64,000 nt of DNA, taken from assembly GCA_022457155.1 (NCBI GenBank), contig JAJGOT010000171.1, positions 248,001-312,000 of the forward strand, in the 5' to 3' direction. The notes below the pieces were generated by a model, which saw only the letters and a list, made by a program, of their open reading frames with translations, was not told the DNA's origin and did no database searches. The DNA comes from Cladopsammia gracilis. Its lineage: Eukaryota > Cnidaria > Anthozoa > Scleractinia > Dendrophylliidae. Of this stretch, positions 22,538 through 31,520 are shown piece by piece. How positions within the stretch are numbered: position 1 is the stretch's first letter; each line of letters starts with the position of its first letter. The position numbers were made by a program, and so were the translations under genes.

Positions 22538-23872
22538 CTAGTTTGTGAAGTCGAACAAAACGTTTCGATTAGCGTCAATCTCAATCACGTTTTGAAACTC
22601 GGCGTAGACGATGAGGTTCACTGTGTTGGCAAGTGGCTGACTAAAATGAAGCTCGACTCGAAGGTTGCCTTGTTTTATAAGCTCAAAATATTCACCCGCG
22701 CAGTGATCTGGGGATAAGTCAAAACAGAAAGCGGTGTAACCAGAACCATAATCGCTTCTATTTATCTGGTTGCCTGTATCCTGGGCTAGCTTTCCACTTC
22801 CGGAAAAAAGGCTTTGATATCCAGCTATAATATTCTGACCACCGGCCTCGTCAAATTTGAGAAACAAGGGTTTTCGAGGAATTTGTTCCCCATCCACGTA
22901 CACACCCACTTGAGTTAAGTTGTGATGTTTGAAGTTAAAGGGATTGGAGGTGTAAGTACCGTTAAATGCTTCTGTATCCACCAATACTAGTACTAGGCGC
23001 TTCGGAATGTGACCCAGGAAAAGATTATCTGGGGTGAAATTACTGAATGCTTGTGGTATGGAAAGGACTTTGCAGTCAACTCGGCGAATCGGATATTTGG
23101 CAGTTGTTTGCTTTAGCGCAGCGGCATGTCCCAAACTGATGGAAGAGGCTACTTTAACTTTGCGAACGTACAAGATTGCTTCTGTGATAACCACCTTGAA
23201 GTTGGCACCGCCAGCTGATGACAGCAAGCAGAACGAATTCTTGGCTCTGTTGAGCTTGATTCTCAGATTGACTCCGTTCAGTATTAACCGGTCTTGAAAG
23301 AAAATATCGCTGTGTATCGGTCCCATCATGTCCACCGTATTACTCTGTTTCGTGAATTCATAGCGAGCTTTTAAACCCATGTTTGCATCGGCATCTTCAG
23401 CCACTGGATTAACTGCATCCATCTTTCCAGGGGTATCTTTGTAAAACATAGCCATGGACAGTTGACTTGTTTTGGCCTCTTCCCCGTAGTTCAGCAACGT
23501 TTCAATCATGGCGCGATAAGGGTAGGTATTGGTTGATGGGGAAATAAGTCGCTCGTTCAAAGACACATCCACTTGTGAAAACAAGGAATGGAGAAAAAGG
23601 TTCACGGGCCCTACTTCTGTGTTTATGTCTAAAGCGGTACCGTTTGCTTTCGTGATCTTGGCTTTAACAAACAACTGGGTTCGTGCTAGGTCTAGATATT
23701 CTTCCCCAGTTCCCGAGACATTAAATTCGATCGGACCACTGTCAGTTATGTTACTAAGGGGATGATATTCAATCCATTGTCCCTTGGTGATAGATGTTTG
23801 TGTAGCCGGAATCGTGAAAAGATCGAGTTCCGATTTCGTACACTCTTGAGATTCGTGATGAACAAAAGCCAT
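22538..23872 (-). CDS. Major capsid protein, double jelly-roll
   Basis: Forms the icosahedral shell. The ATG at 23872 (MAFVHHESQECTKSELDLF) is chosen over a longer in-frame extension because it lies where Polinton capsids start and the extension overlaps the neighbouring minor virion gene. At 444 residues it is intact. Recognisable family blocks are FTIPATQTSI, WIEYHPLSNI, DLARTQLFVKAKI, GPVNLFLHSLFSQVDV, HSDIFFQDRLILNGVNLRI, HIPKRLVLVLVD and YAEFQNVIEIDANRNV near the end. The fold assignment is by family knowledge. It is followed one base later by the protease start. Confidence 0.93.
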   Translation of the reverse strand: MAFVHHESQECTKSELDLFTIPATQTSITKGQWIEYHPLSNITDSGPIEFNVSGTGEEYLDLARTQLFVKAKITKANGTALDINTEVGPVNLFLHSLFSQVDVSLNERLISPSTNTYPYRAMIETLLNYGEEAKTSQLSMAMFYKDTPGKMDAVNPVAEDADANMGLKARYEFTKQSNTVDMMGPIHSDIFFQDRLILNGVNLRIKLNRAKNSFCLLSSAGGANFKVVITEAILYVRKVKVASSISLGHAAALKQTTAKYPIRRVDCKVLSIPQAFSNFTPDNLFLGHIPKRLVLVLVDTEAFNGTYTSNPFNFKHHNLTQVGVYVDGEQIPRKPLFLKFDEAGGQNIIAGYQSLFSGSGKLAQDTGNQINRSDYGSGYTAFCFDLSPDHCAGEYFELIKQGNLRVELHFSQPLANTVNLIVYAEFQNVIEIDANRNVLFDFTN

Positions 23873-24335
23873 GCTTACTTTGAAAAAAAATATTCCAAAT
23901 TTTGTCCGGGCTTCTTCTGCTGCGGAGATGTTTTCCGTTTCTTGCCTGGTGGCGAACTGTTTTTTTTCTAGGCTGTGCTTTCCTTTTTGTAGCTTTTTGA
24001 CCCGCACCTGACTGCGCTTGCGAGGGATTCTGGGAAGCAAGTTCACTGATAGCTTGTTTGGCTCGTTTGCCAACCACCGTTCTTAATTGTTTTCCATCCA
24101 TCACATCTTGAGCAATATTGACACCGGTTTGCAACGCTTTTTTACCAAGTATTCTAGCACCCTGTTTCAGGTGAGGCACCGCCCAGCGAAAAAGACCTCT
24201 AAATGTGGAACCTAAGCCATATCCTTGCTGAAATCGAGCTCCATGAAAGGCTGGTAAATTTCCACCTTTTTGTTTGGCTTGATCTAAATAATACTGTTCG
24301 TACAACTTGTGATTTGGCGTATGAATTTTCTTCAT
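23769..24335 (-). CDS. Minor virion protein upstream of the capsid gene (pVI/pX-like position)
   Basis: Begins MKKIHTPNHKLYEQYYLDQA at 24335 and ends with a basic region KRKAQPRKKTVRHQ. The middle block RFQQGYGLGSTFRGLFRWAVPHLKQG followed by an amphipathic ALQTGVNIAQDV segment recurs in cnidarian Polintons at this position and resembles membrane-active minor capsid proteins such as adenovirus pVI (inference). The frame runs about 100 bases into the capsid gene in another frame. One more T in the T8 run at about 23882-23890 would end it just before the capsid ATG, so the natural stop is uncertain. The gene lies 8 bp after the penton gene. Confidence 0.65.
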   Translation of the reverse strand: MKKIHTPNHKLYEQYYLDQAKQKGGNLPAFHGARFQQGYGLGSTFRGLFRWAVPHLKQGARILGKKALQTGVNIAQDVMDGKQLRTVVGKRAKQAISELASQNPSQAQSGAGQKATKRKAQPRKKTVRHQARNGKHLRSRRSPDKIWNIFFQSKHGFCSSRISRVYEIGTRSFHDSGYTNIYHQGTMD

Positions 24336-24343
24336 GTCACTCT

Positions 24344-25096
24344 TTAAAAGTACGCAGGTTGACTCTGACGAAAATGTAGTGTTAGCAACACTCTCCCAAA
24401 CTCAAATGGTACAGACTCTCCGGTGTCCCGCTTTATATTGACTTCGATCGTCTCGAACTGCTTTCTGCTGACAGGTACGTATTGCGGGCGCACGAATGAT
24501 TTGCTGATTCGTTCCCCATCTTTCCCTTCCACGGGAATAATTCGAAGCAAGGGAACTAGTGTGTCTCCGACATATTGCGGTTGAATAATATCGCAATAAA
24601 TGTAAAGATCGTGAAAACCGTGTTCCAAATCCACTTCTCTAGGTCCCTGGGTTGTCTTTGAAATCACTTGTTCCGGTGAAAATCCCAGAAAATATCCGAA
24701 TTTGTCAAAATTCACTTGGGAGTTATTTTGCACATGAACTGTCACCTTTCTACTGATAGTATCATAGGAAAATGACACATCATTGTTGAAACGGTGTTCG
24801 TTATCGATCGACTCTTTCATTTTTGCAAGGATATCTTGAATGGTAGGATAATGGCCTGGTGAAATTATCAGGGTATCCCACATACCGTGGAGTTTTTCAT
24901 TCCGAACGAAAAATCTAAAGTCTTGAACATTATTCCAGCTATGTGGATAGTGGATTTCGGTTAACGCCACTTCCCATTCACCTGTCAGATTAATGGTCTG
25001 TGGTAATCCAACCCCATACTCTGTTAATGTGTTATTTGGAGATTTGTCCAGACTACTATTACTGGGGAGATGTAGATAAAACTGTGTTACCTCCAT
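24344..25096 (-). CDS. Penton (minor capsid) protein, single jelly-roll
   Basis: Forms the vertices of the capsid. At 250 residues it starts MEVTQFYLHLPSNSS at 25096. Diagnostic blocks are WEVALTEIHYPHSW (about residues 41-54), NVSFSYDTISRKVTVHV-like strands in the middle and the C-terminal FETIEVNIKRDTGESVPFEF followed by GRVLLTLHFR. These are the recurring features of Polinton penton/minor capsid proteins. The gene is intact, with capsid-related genes on both sides, and is the first of four tightly packed virion genes (penton, minor protein, capsid, protease). Confidence 0.9.
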   Translation of the reverse strand: MEVTQFYLHLPSNSSLDKSPNNTLTEYGVGLPQTINLTGEWEVALTEIHYPHSWNNVQDFRFFVRNEKLHGMWDTLIISPGHYPTIQDILAKMKESIDNEHRFNNDVSFSYDTISRKVTVHVQNNSQVNFDKFGYFLGFSPEQVISKTTQGPREVDLEHGFHDLYIYCDIIQPQYVGDTLVPLLRIIPVEGKDGERISKSFVRPQYVPVSRKQFETIEVNIKRDTGESVPFEFGRVLLTLHFRQSQPAYF

Positions 25097-25203
25097 GATG
25101 ATTAGAAGTCAAATGATGTTGTTACATAGGGAGGGCTTATTTTATAATTTACCACGCTACAACTATTTCATATAAAATCATACCTTTATTCACACAATGC
25201 CTT

Positions 25204-26274
25204 TTACAACTTTGAAATATTACTTTCCGCTACCCAACTATTAAATTTATCTGGGTAACCTTTCCATTTTACAAAATATTCAACTAAGCCTTTACGCTTT
25301 CTCTTGCGTAAGATCTTTTCCACACGATAAACATCGTCATTCTTGATAATTTTCTGTAGTTCAGATTCGTAAAATGTTCCATCTAAGATCTCCCCTGCAT
25401 CATCTTTCAGTTTATAGACTGGTACTTGACGCGACATTCGTTTGTACACAGTAAAAATTTCTTCTGTAAAGTTGGGAAGGTAAGACTTTTCAAAGAGTCG
25501 CTTCGCTTTGCTGATTCTTACACGATCCCCCACTGCAAATTTGAAACGAACAAGCTTGTGTACATCATCTCCATACAACGTTTCCCATACTTTGGTTTCG
25601 TTGGCCTTGGTAACCTGGCTTGGTTTCATTTTAATACTGCGATGGTAGGTATGATTGTAAGATGATACTAACTGTGGTAGCACATCTATATACGTAAGTG
25701 TGTTTTTAGCAGTAAAAAATTTGTACATTTTTCCCTTAAAAGAACGGTTGAATCTCTCAACCACCGACGCCTTTAATCCCGAGTTAGTTGTGAAAAAATC
25801 AATGTTGTTGTCACGAAGAAACTTCAGGAACACACGATTAAGAAACTCCGTGCCTTGATCCGTTTGAAGTTTAAGCGGTTTGCGACCAGAAGATAGAATC
25901 GTTCGAAAGGCCTTGACTAGCTCTTGACCCTCTTTTGTCTTCAAAGGAAGGACCCAAGCATACTTGCTAAAGACATCTAGACAAGTGAGGAGGTATTTGT
26001 AACCCTTGTTATATCGACTTAGACTTTGAACATCCACCAAATCAGCTTGGAATTGAGCATTTATGCCGGGAACAATGACTCTACTTCTCTTGTAAAGTCT
26101 ACGCGCGGGTTTATGAAGCGTATAAACGTCTTGCTGACTCAACCAATCTTCAACTTGTTTACGAGAAATCTTGCTCTTTCCTTTCTCTTTGACCGCCCTG
26201 TAAACAGCATCCAAACCACCGAAACTTGCGGGATGACTCGGATCGAGGTAGATGCTGGCGAGAGTTTTCTCCAT
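25204..26274 (-). CDS. Retroviral-like integrase with C-terminal chromodomain
   Basis: Inserts the element and makes the 6-bp duplication. The ATG at 26274 (MEKTLASIYLDP) is preferred to a TTG-initiated extension. An N-terminal helical region with SRKQVEDWL is followed by the rve core with Asp in QADLVDVQ, Asp in LQTDQGTEF and Glu in SVVERFNRS, the DDE triad. An SH3-like part follows (FAVGDRVRISK), then a chromodomain: YRVEKILRKR, VEYFVKWKGYPDKFNSWVAE. All catalytic residues are present at 356 residues. The chromodomain may direct insertion to particular chromatin (known for chromointegrases). It lies next to the virion block on the same strand. Confidence 0.95.
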   Translation of the reverse strand: MEKTLASIYLDPSHPASFGGLDAVYRAVKEKGKSKISRKQVEDWLSQQDVYTLHKPARRLYKRSRVIVPGINAQFQADLVDVQSLSRYNKGYKYLLTCLDVFSKYAWVLPLKTKEGQELVKAFRTILSSGRKPLKLQTDQGTEFLNRVFLKFLRDNNIDFFTTNSGLKASVVERFNRSFKGKMYKFFTAKNTLTYIDVLPQLVSSYNHTYHRSIKMKPSQVTKANETKVWETLYGDDVHKLVRFKFAVGDRVRISKAKRLFEKSYLPNFTEEIFTVYKRMSRQVPVYKLKDDAGEILDGTFYESELQKIIKNDDVYRVEKILRKRKRKGLVEYFVKWKGYPDKFNSWVAESNISKL

Positions 26275-26455
26275 CGCAGAACTCAGAGTTTTGTACAATG
26301 ACTTTGCCACCACAACAAGCAAATATGCAACGAATGCGATTAAAAATTCTCTCTAGTGCAAGGGAGGGTGAAGGTGGACAGCAACCCATCACTAGTGACT
26401 TCTCTGACGATCGGAACTCAAATGACTATTCTTTCCACAGTGCTCACTTATATGT

Positions 26456-26746
26456 CTATTCTCCTATCTGGGTGAGAGTGGGAACGAGAAACTGGAATAA
26501 TCGTTCCCAGTCCTCCTCGGTCAATCCTAATTGTTCGGCAAAATTTAAAAATACCAATAATCTTCCCCAATTAGCTTGCGTGAATACTTCAGAATGGAGT
26601 TGTTTTAACTTGCTCAGTTTCGACCCCGGTAGATCGCAAAATCCCTCCTTCGATAACATAATTTCAGGTGTAGTAAAACTTATACTTTGTGCTACAAGGC
26701 GGTATAGGTCAAAACGAAATCGAAGCGAGGAAGGTCTTATACCCAT
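26456..26746 (-). CDS. Small helical protein with a Bcl-2 BH1-like motif
   Basis: A 96-residue frame from an ATG at 26746 (MGIRPSSLRF). It is predicted mainly helical. Its C-terminal half contains SEVFTQANWGRLLVFLNFAE, which matches the BH1 signature of Bcl-2 proteins (NWGR followed by hydrophobic and FxFA positions), then a further amphipathic helix DWERLFQFLVPTL. It is shorter than cellular Bcl-2 (about 150-200 residues), and BH2 and a membrane anchor are not evident. Bcl-2-like genes are known in adintovirus/Polinton-class elements, which would fit a role in delaying host-cell death; this is inference from one motif. It sits between integrase and the Cys/His gene on the same strand. Confidence 0.5.
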   Translation of the reverse strand: MGIRPSSLRFRFDLYRLVAQSISFTTPEIMLSKEGFCDLPGSKLSKLKQLHSEVFTQANWGRLLVFLNFAEQLGLTEEDWERLFQFLVPTLTQIGE

Positions 26747-26801
26747 GTTAACTGAGAAGAGACAAACACACACTGACTCAAATAAACATGCTTTATTACT
26801 T

Positions 26802-27416
26802 TTATAGACACAATTTGTTTTGAATAGCATTAATTACAACGTCAAGGTCCATTGGTTGTTCTTCTTTTCTAACAACAGTCTCAGGGCATTGAACTTCAAC
26901 TTGGCTGTCAATTTCCATAGCACTGGGATCTTTGCACTTCAGTCCACAAGGCCCGTAGTAAATAGTATACAGGATACGACTTTTAAGATCTTCTCCGCAA
27001 TCTTCGAGTTCCAAGGAGGTAAGGTACATACTTGTCCAAGGCAGCTTTGGTAATTCGGTCACGTACGCTTCCCACGACTTGGCTAACTTGAAACCAAGAG
27101 CGCTGCACACGCTTTCGGCGGTTTTCATGACGATGTTGAGATCGATGTTTTCCACCACATCTTCTCGGTAATACATCCACGCATCTTCGCTATCCATCAT
27201 GAGACACGAGTGTTGCTTTTGACTTGGGTGTTGAATAGCACAACCATTGCAGCGATTCACTTTCTCTTCTTGGATGAGAATGTCAAGCATCGCAGCATAC
27301 GTAAGCTGGAAGACATGACCAACAAGACTAGCTATCTTTTGCCTTTGGACTTTTTCAACTTCATCGACTGTCAGAAGAGGGTTAGAGCTCGATTCGACTT
27401 GAAAGAATGGAAACAT
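26802..27416 (-). CDS. Cys/His protein next to the right TIR, uncharacterised
   Basis: 204 residues from the ATG at 27416, just inside the right TIR. The N-terminal third is helical (LLTVDEVEKVQRQKIASLVG). A CX2C-type motif then appears in RCNGCAIQHPSQKQHSCLMM, likely binding zinc. The rest is acidic with few other motifs. I recall unnamed proteins with the same HPSQ block in cnidarian and fish Polintons, but no function. Its position mirrors the leader-exon gene at the other TIR, so both terminal genes may be transcribed from TIR promoters. Confidence 0.6.
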   Translation of the reverse strand: MFPFFQVESSSNPLLTVDEVEKVQRQKIASLVGHVFQLTYAAMLDILIQEEKVNRCNGCAIQHPSQKQHSCLMMDSEDAWMYYREDVVENIDLNIVMKTAESVCSALGFKLAKSWEAYVTELPKLPWTSMYLTSLELEDCGEDLKSRILYTIYYGPCGLKCKDPSAMEIDSQVEVQCPETVVRKEEQPMDLDVVINAIQNKLCL

Positions 27417-27459
27417 CTTGGAAAAAATACGCTTTGCTCAAGTTGACTCGGAAATAATA

Positions 27460-27805
27460 ACGTTTTCGTAAAATCTGCGCTTTTTATTCAAACAGACAAT
27501 ACAAATCTTAAGATCCAATCAGGGTGTGAATAGAGCGGGCGAATCTGGGCATGTCTATTGTTTTGAAATGGGTGCGGAAGGTAATTATGTACATATCAAT
27601 GATTTACCTAGGCACTATCCCTAGTCATTTATTAACACAAAAGGAATAGGTAATTGACTAGGCACCTAATCCAAATTAGTATGCGGGAAATCCAAATTAG
27701 TACGCGGGAAGGCATGTTGTGACGTCATTGACTAAGCACCTAGTCACCTAGTCACCTAGTCACCTAGTCCGTAACAAGGCTTATCTTCAATCACTATCTA
27801 CTACT
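27460..27805 (-). repeat. Polinton right terminal inverted repeat
   Basis: Reverse complement of 12400-12750. The outer 208 bp (27598-27805) are identical, with the same four 8-bp units at 27738-27769 and TGACGTCA at 27720-27727. The inner third resembles the diverged copy at 29.8-30.1 kb more than it resembles its own left partner. Confidence 0.95.
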
Positions 27806-27811
27806 GACCTC
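27806..27811. repeat. Polinton target-site duplication, right (GACCTC)
   Basis: Exact copy of 12394-12399, immediately outside the right TIR. Confidence 0.95.
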
Positions 27812-27974
27812 CCCTAAGCCAAACTGTTCCAGCTTGGCTTAGTCCGCTGGTCAATCATTATTCCCATATCTTATTTCAACTGAGTATGAATGAGAGTGTT
27901 GTGAAATAGTATACTTTTTTAGTTTCCTTAGATCGAAATGAGGTTCATGACAGGCCTACACCGCAGGAGGGTGC

Positions 27975-28281
27975 TAATGCCTTTTGAAATTTCCTGATAT
28001 TGTTAAACTGAACACATGTATGCTTTTTTATGATTATTTCCACAATAAAAAGTTTCCTAATATACCTGTTTCATTAGTATCTGAGCTACATAACTACAAT
28101 ACCCGCAGTACATCATCTAATCAAGTAGTCATACCCTCATTTCGAACTAATCTCAGGAGATTCTGCCCGAGCGTTATTGGAAGATTTTTTTTGGAATAGT
28201 ATTCCACAATTAATCAGAGACAAACCATCTAGAAAGATGTTTAGAAAAGCACTTTTACGCTGGTACCTTGCTCAATACTAA
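27975..28281 (+). pseudogene. LINE ORF2 C-terminal end
   Basis: Reads NIPVSLVSELHNYNTRST then RTNLRRFCPSVIG, followed after a one-base break in a T-run (about 28185-28193) by WNSIPQLIRDKPSRKMFRKA and a stop at 28279-28281. This HNYNTR...RTNLRRF...WNSIP order is the usual C-terminus of CR1/RTE-type LINE ORF2 proteins. An AT-rich 3' UTR-like stretch follows to about 28500. No RT core is present, so it is a 5'-truncated copy. Confidence 0.75.
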
Positions 28282-28747
28282 TGAAATATCATCTCTTTTG
28301 ACATTTACCAAGCTTTTTTATAAGTTTTCCTTTACTTTTTTTACTAAAAAAAATACAAGTTTTTTGTTTATACTTATATAACTTTAAGGGGCACAATATT
28401 AGTTTATCTAGACGTGCCCCTCTCCTCTCCTTCCTAATATAATGTGATTTTAATTTAATTAACATCTGTAAAGGTTTGGAGTGAACAAATAAATGAACAG
28501 TTAACTGACAATTGCCCAAAAATATAGTAGTTAACTGATAATGAAAAGTTAACAGTTAAGTGACATTCTATTAATTATACTAAATTAACGATTGTTGTTG
28601 TTAATAAAAGCAACATAGCCGTTTTTTCCTAACAGCAAAGCTATTTTGTGACATTTACCTGTCTCGCTGCGTGACTAGGTGACATATTAACCGATATTAT
28701 ATGCGAAAGGTACCAGGGTCGTAGAGCGTTCACCTTGATCTCCGTGA

Positions 28748-29030
28748 TGGCGTCGAGTGGCGTGGTCAAAGTTATTCTGAGTTTTTATCGAGATGATGAC
28801 AAAGGATCGGCATTCGAACGACACATAGGTCGCATACCGTTTGACATGACAAAGCACAATTCAATGGACATTTAATCAAACAATAAGCGGAAAGTTTGGA
28901 CTCGGTGCGCTTGATTTAAAGTTGTTCCGATTAGAGAAGATCAACGGGAAAGCTGTTACAAAGGCTCAGTTGGAAATAGAGCTATCTTTTCTGATGGGAA
29001 ATGCGAGATACATGGTGTGTATTTTGTTTC
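28748..29030 (+). pseudogene. Unrecognised gene fragment, possibly a host exon
   Basis: An ATG at 28748 opens MASSGVVKVILSFYRDDDKG and runs to IGRIPFDMTKH. One frame change near 28860 then leads to KFGLGALDLKLFRLEKINGK and AQLEIELSFLMGNARYMV, ending near 29015. The composition is that of a real protein and better than other frames nearby. I recognise no family. It could be a decayed host gene or an unknown element gene. Sequence on either side (28282-28747, 29031-29336) shows nothing I can name. Confidence 0.35.
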
Positions 29031-29744
29031 GTCTTTTTGTTTTGAATTTTGTCCAGCACGCGAACGCGGGTTGACCCCGGGGTTGAACACACGAGCCCTT
29101 TTCAGTGTTAGATTAAATGAGTAAGATTCTGATTACAGTAAAACCTGTATTAAGCTGATTCCAAAGTAAGTGGACACACCGTATTTTATTGGACACAAGC
29201 ATCAGTGAGTTTTGATTCTTTCCTTCCCATACTTTGTGTACGATCCTGTATCAAACAGACATCTTAATGATCCTTATAACGGTTTTGGAAGCTATCTTGA
29301 CAGGTGAGAAATTATGGTTTTTGTATGAGAATCTAAGGCCCTGTTCGCACTACAGCGAAAAATGTAGTTTAACGTTTGCAAAAAAAATAGAAAATTTTGT
29401 AATCACCAATTTTTCGTTTTCGTAATCCTGTTCGCACTTAAATTTGTGAATTTTTTTGTGTGACCAAACAGGTCAATCATACATATAACAAAAATATGGT
29501 GACGTGTGTTTGTCTTTGCATGTAATTCTGTGAGTCAAAGTCTGTGAGCAAAGAAAAATGCTCCCTAGAAATGTTTTTTATCGCACTTTTTTGATTTCTA
29601 CTTCTAATGCAAAATCTCTTTTTGTTTCATCAACAATTCATTCTAGTTTTGGTGGCCAAGATTCGCCTGTTTCGAATTTTAGAGCTTTTAATTGAGCTGA
29701 GAAGACGCCGCCACCGTTGTCGTTTACACCCGTATTGGATATTT

Positions 29745-31168
29745 GCTCGCCCTGTGGAATCTTGGTTTACGGCCTAGGTACCTAGGTACCTAGGTGCCTA
29801 GGTGCCTAGGTGATGACGTAGTTTGGTATAGGTAACTTATTAATATGTATTATCAACAGCCTATACCTTTTGTGGTATTAAATGACTAGGGATAGTGCCT
29901 AGGTAAATCATTGATATGTACATAATTACCTTCTGCACCCATTTCAAAACAATAGACAAGCCCAAACTTGCCTGCTCTATACCTTCCCTGATTGGATATC
30001 ATGATTTGTATTGTCTGTTTGAATAAAAAGCATCAATTTTTTGAAAGCGTCATTCCTTCAACTAGAGGTTTACTCTTGATTGGAAAACTTTGTTCTTGTT
30101 CGATTTTCGAAACGTTTATTCGTTAAAAATGGCTGTTTATTACCAATGCCGATGCTTTCCAAGATGTACTGAACAGTTGTTTGTCCGTCCGCGATTGGGA
30201 AATTTTAACTGGAGTGATCCAAATCCCGGAGCCGATGGCTTATGCTAGATTGGCTAAATTGACTATCCAAGAATTTGAGGTAAGTTGAAATATTTCGCAC
30301 AATCTGTTTTTTGACTCCTTGATTTCTAAACTCAAACTTTCTTCTTGTTGCAAAGACAAACGCATTAGCAAAACACTTTTTAAGTTTACTAGTTGAATTC
30401 TAAACTTTCTAGCCATTATTTAATTTTAGGGCGTAAATTATAACTCTTAGATTATTTAAACGTTGCTTTCAATTTTCTCATTTGACCGCATTTTGTTCTC
30501 TTATCAAAGGTGTCCAGCAATGAAGTCCCGACTACAGAGGGGTTCGATGAGTTTGACTTTCTCTTTCGGTGAGTTTATTTTGAGTTCGTTAAACATGTTT
30601 TTGTAGTACGATAAAAGTCTTGTCGTTCGTCTTTCACGCGCCGTTAAGTAAGTTTAATTATGCGAACTTACACTGAACTAAATTTACATGAGAAATTAGC
30701 ACCTCTTTGTTCAGCGAGTTAAGACATAATGAGATTTCAGCTAAGCTTAAGCTCAATACCCACAGGATCAGTTATCTAAACTTGAATTAATCTCGAAATT
30801 TTCTTTGCAATATAGATGACGACGGCCGAACTGCAAGACATCGGGGATGTGGAAAAGATTTCGCTTAGTAATGTAAGTAATTTGATTGTTGTGATTATTA
30901 ACTAAAGTGAATTGTTTTCAACTAAATTATCATGTTTGAACCGTTTACTTTCCTTTGGCCCTCCTGTATTCTAAATTAACTTCGCTATGTTTTCTTGTAG
31001 GATAACCCTGACTCTTATTTACCATCGGAGGTGGAAAGTGATTTATGTGACGAAGTAAGTACTTCGATTTCATCGAACAAAATTCCTTCACAATCATCAT
31101 GCGATACCGATAGACTCATTCTCTGTTGTTATTATTTGCAGTGGATGGGAGAAACGAAATTCATCTGC
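29745..31168 (+). mobile_element. Second Polinton, 5'-end fragment, diverged
   Basis: Collinear with 12410-14110 of the intact element: 8-bp iterations (five NCCTAGGT units, 29772-29811), AAATGACTAGGGATAGTGCC, TTTGAATAAAAAGC, then the leader exons. It ends abruptly at about 31168 inside the sixth leader exon, with no right TIR nearby. Sequence divergence is large, so it is an older or different Polinton family, not a duplicate of the neighbour. Confidence 0.88.
30129..31168 (+). pseudogene. Leader-exon gene of the second Polinton
   Basis: Homologue of 12832-14128. Exon 1 begins at 30129 and after one inserted base reads CLSVRDWEILTGVIQIPEP, ending at a GTAAGT donor (about 30279). Later exons: VSSNEVPTTEGFDEF (about 30511-30569), TTAELQDIGDVEKISL (about 30818-30871), DNPDSYLPSEVESDLCDE (31001-31054) and WMGETKF (31141-). 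Exon borders and phases match the intact copy, while the protein differs at roughly 40% of positions in exon 1. Exon 2 of the series was not found. The inserted base in exon 1 and the truncation make it a pseudogene. Confidence 0.75.
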
Positions 31169-31520
31169 ACAAGCGCCAATTTCCCAGCCCGAGACCTTGT
31201 TCCGTAGACATATGAGAATGGGGAGAGAGTCATTCGACGATTTACGGGAATCAAATGGCGGGAAACTATACCGTCACGTACGCTGCATAAAATTTGTTTC
31301 AAAATATGACCCGATAAATGATGGATGTCACGAAACAAAGGATTTTCTCGCCGGACAAAACATTTACGGCCTCCAAAGTTAGTCGACGGCGTCTTTGAAG
31401 TTTGGTGACACATGCGAAAATTTTCGTGGGTGAAAAAAGTCGTTCGCACTACAAAACGCTTCGTGTTGACAGTTTTTTTGCAAAACAAACATAATTTCTC
31501 GTAGTGCGAACAGGGTCTAA

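Larger units (their letters stand above)
12400..27805. mobile_element. Maverick/Polinton element, near-complete, 15.4 kb
   Basis: Bounded by TIRs beginning AGTAGTAGATAGTG and a perfect 6-bp duplication. It encodes a protein-primed type B DNA polymerase, a retroviral-like integrase with chromodomain, an FtsK/A32 ATPase, an adenovirus-type protease, a double-jelly-roll major capsid and a penton protein: the full Polinton core and morphogenesis set. Genes run in two convergent blocks meeting at about 21.93-22.01 kb. At 15.4 kb the size is normal for metazoan Polintons. The polymerase leader, ATPase and protease each carry an apparent one-base frameshift, so as read it is not fully competent. The frameshifts may be real decay or assembly error. 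Confidence 0.97.
29337..31517. mobile_element. PIF/Harbinger-type DNA transposon holding a Polinton fragment
   Basis: Termini GGCCCTGTTCGCACTAC at 29337 and its inverted copy ending 31517 match at 16 of 17 positions. They are flanked by TAA on both sides (29334-29336, 31518-31520), the 3-bp duplication typical of PIF/Harbinger. Inside on the left, 29640-29770 reads ELLIELRRRRHRCRLHPYWI, like the Arg-rich N-terminus of Harbinger transposases. On the right, about 31190-31235 reads FRRHMRMGRESFDDL, like the segment that follows. A Polinton 5' piece separates the two. The 2181-bp element is non-autonomous now. Confidence 0.72.

Noticed and set aside
23873..24073. N-terminal extension of the major capsid protein
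   Set aside because: It overlaps the basic tail of the minor virion gene and lacks the capsid-like start. The internal MAFVHHESQ start fits the family and lies next to the upstream gene.
12400..27805. Interpretation as an integrated free-living virus rather than a transposon
   Set aside because: Chromointegrase, TIRs and a 6-bp duplication identify a Polinton. Whether it also forms virions cannot be told from sequence, so the viral view is kept only as a possibility.
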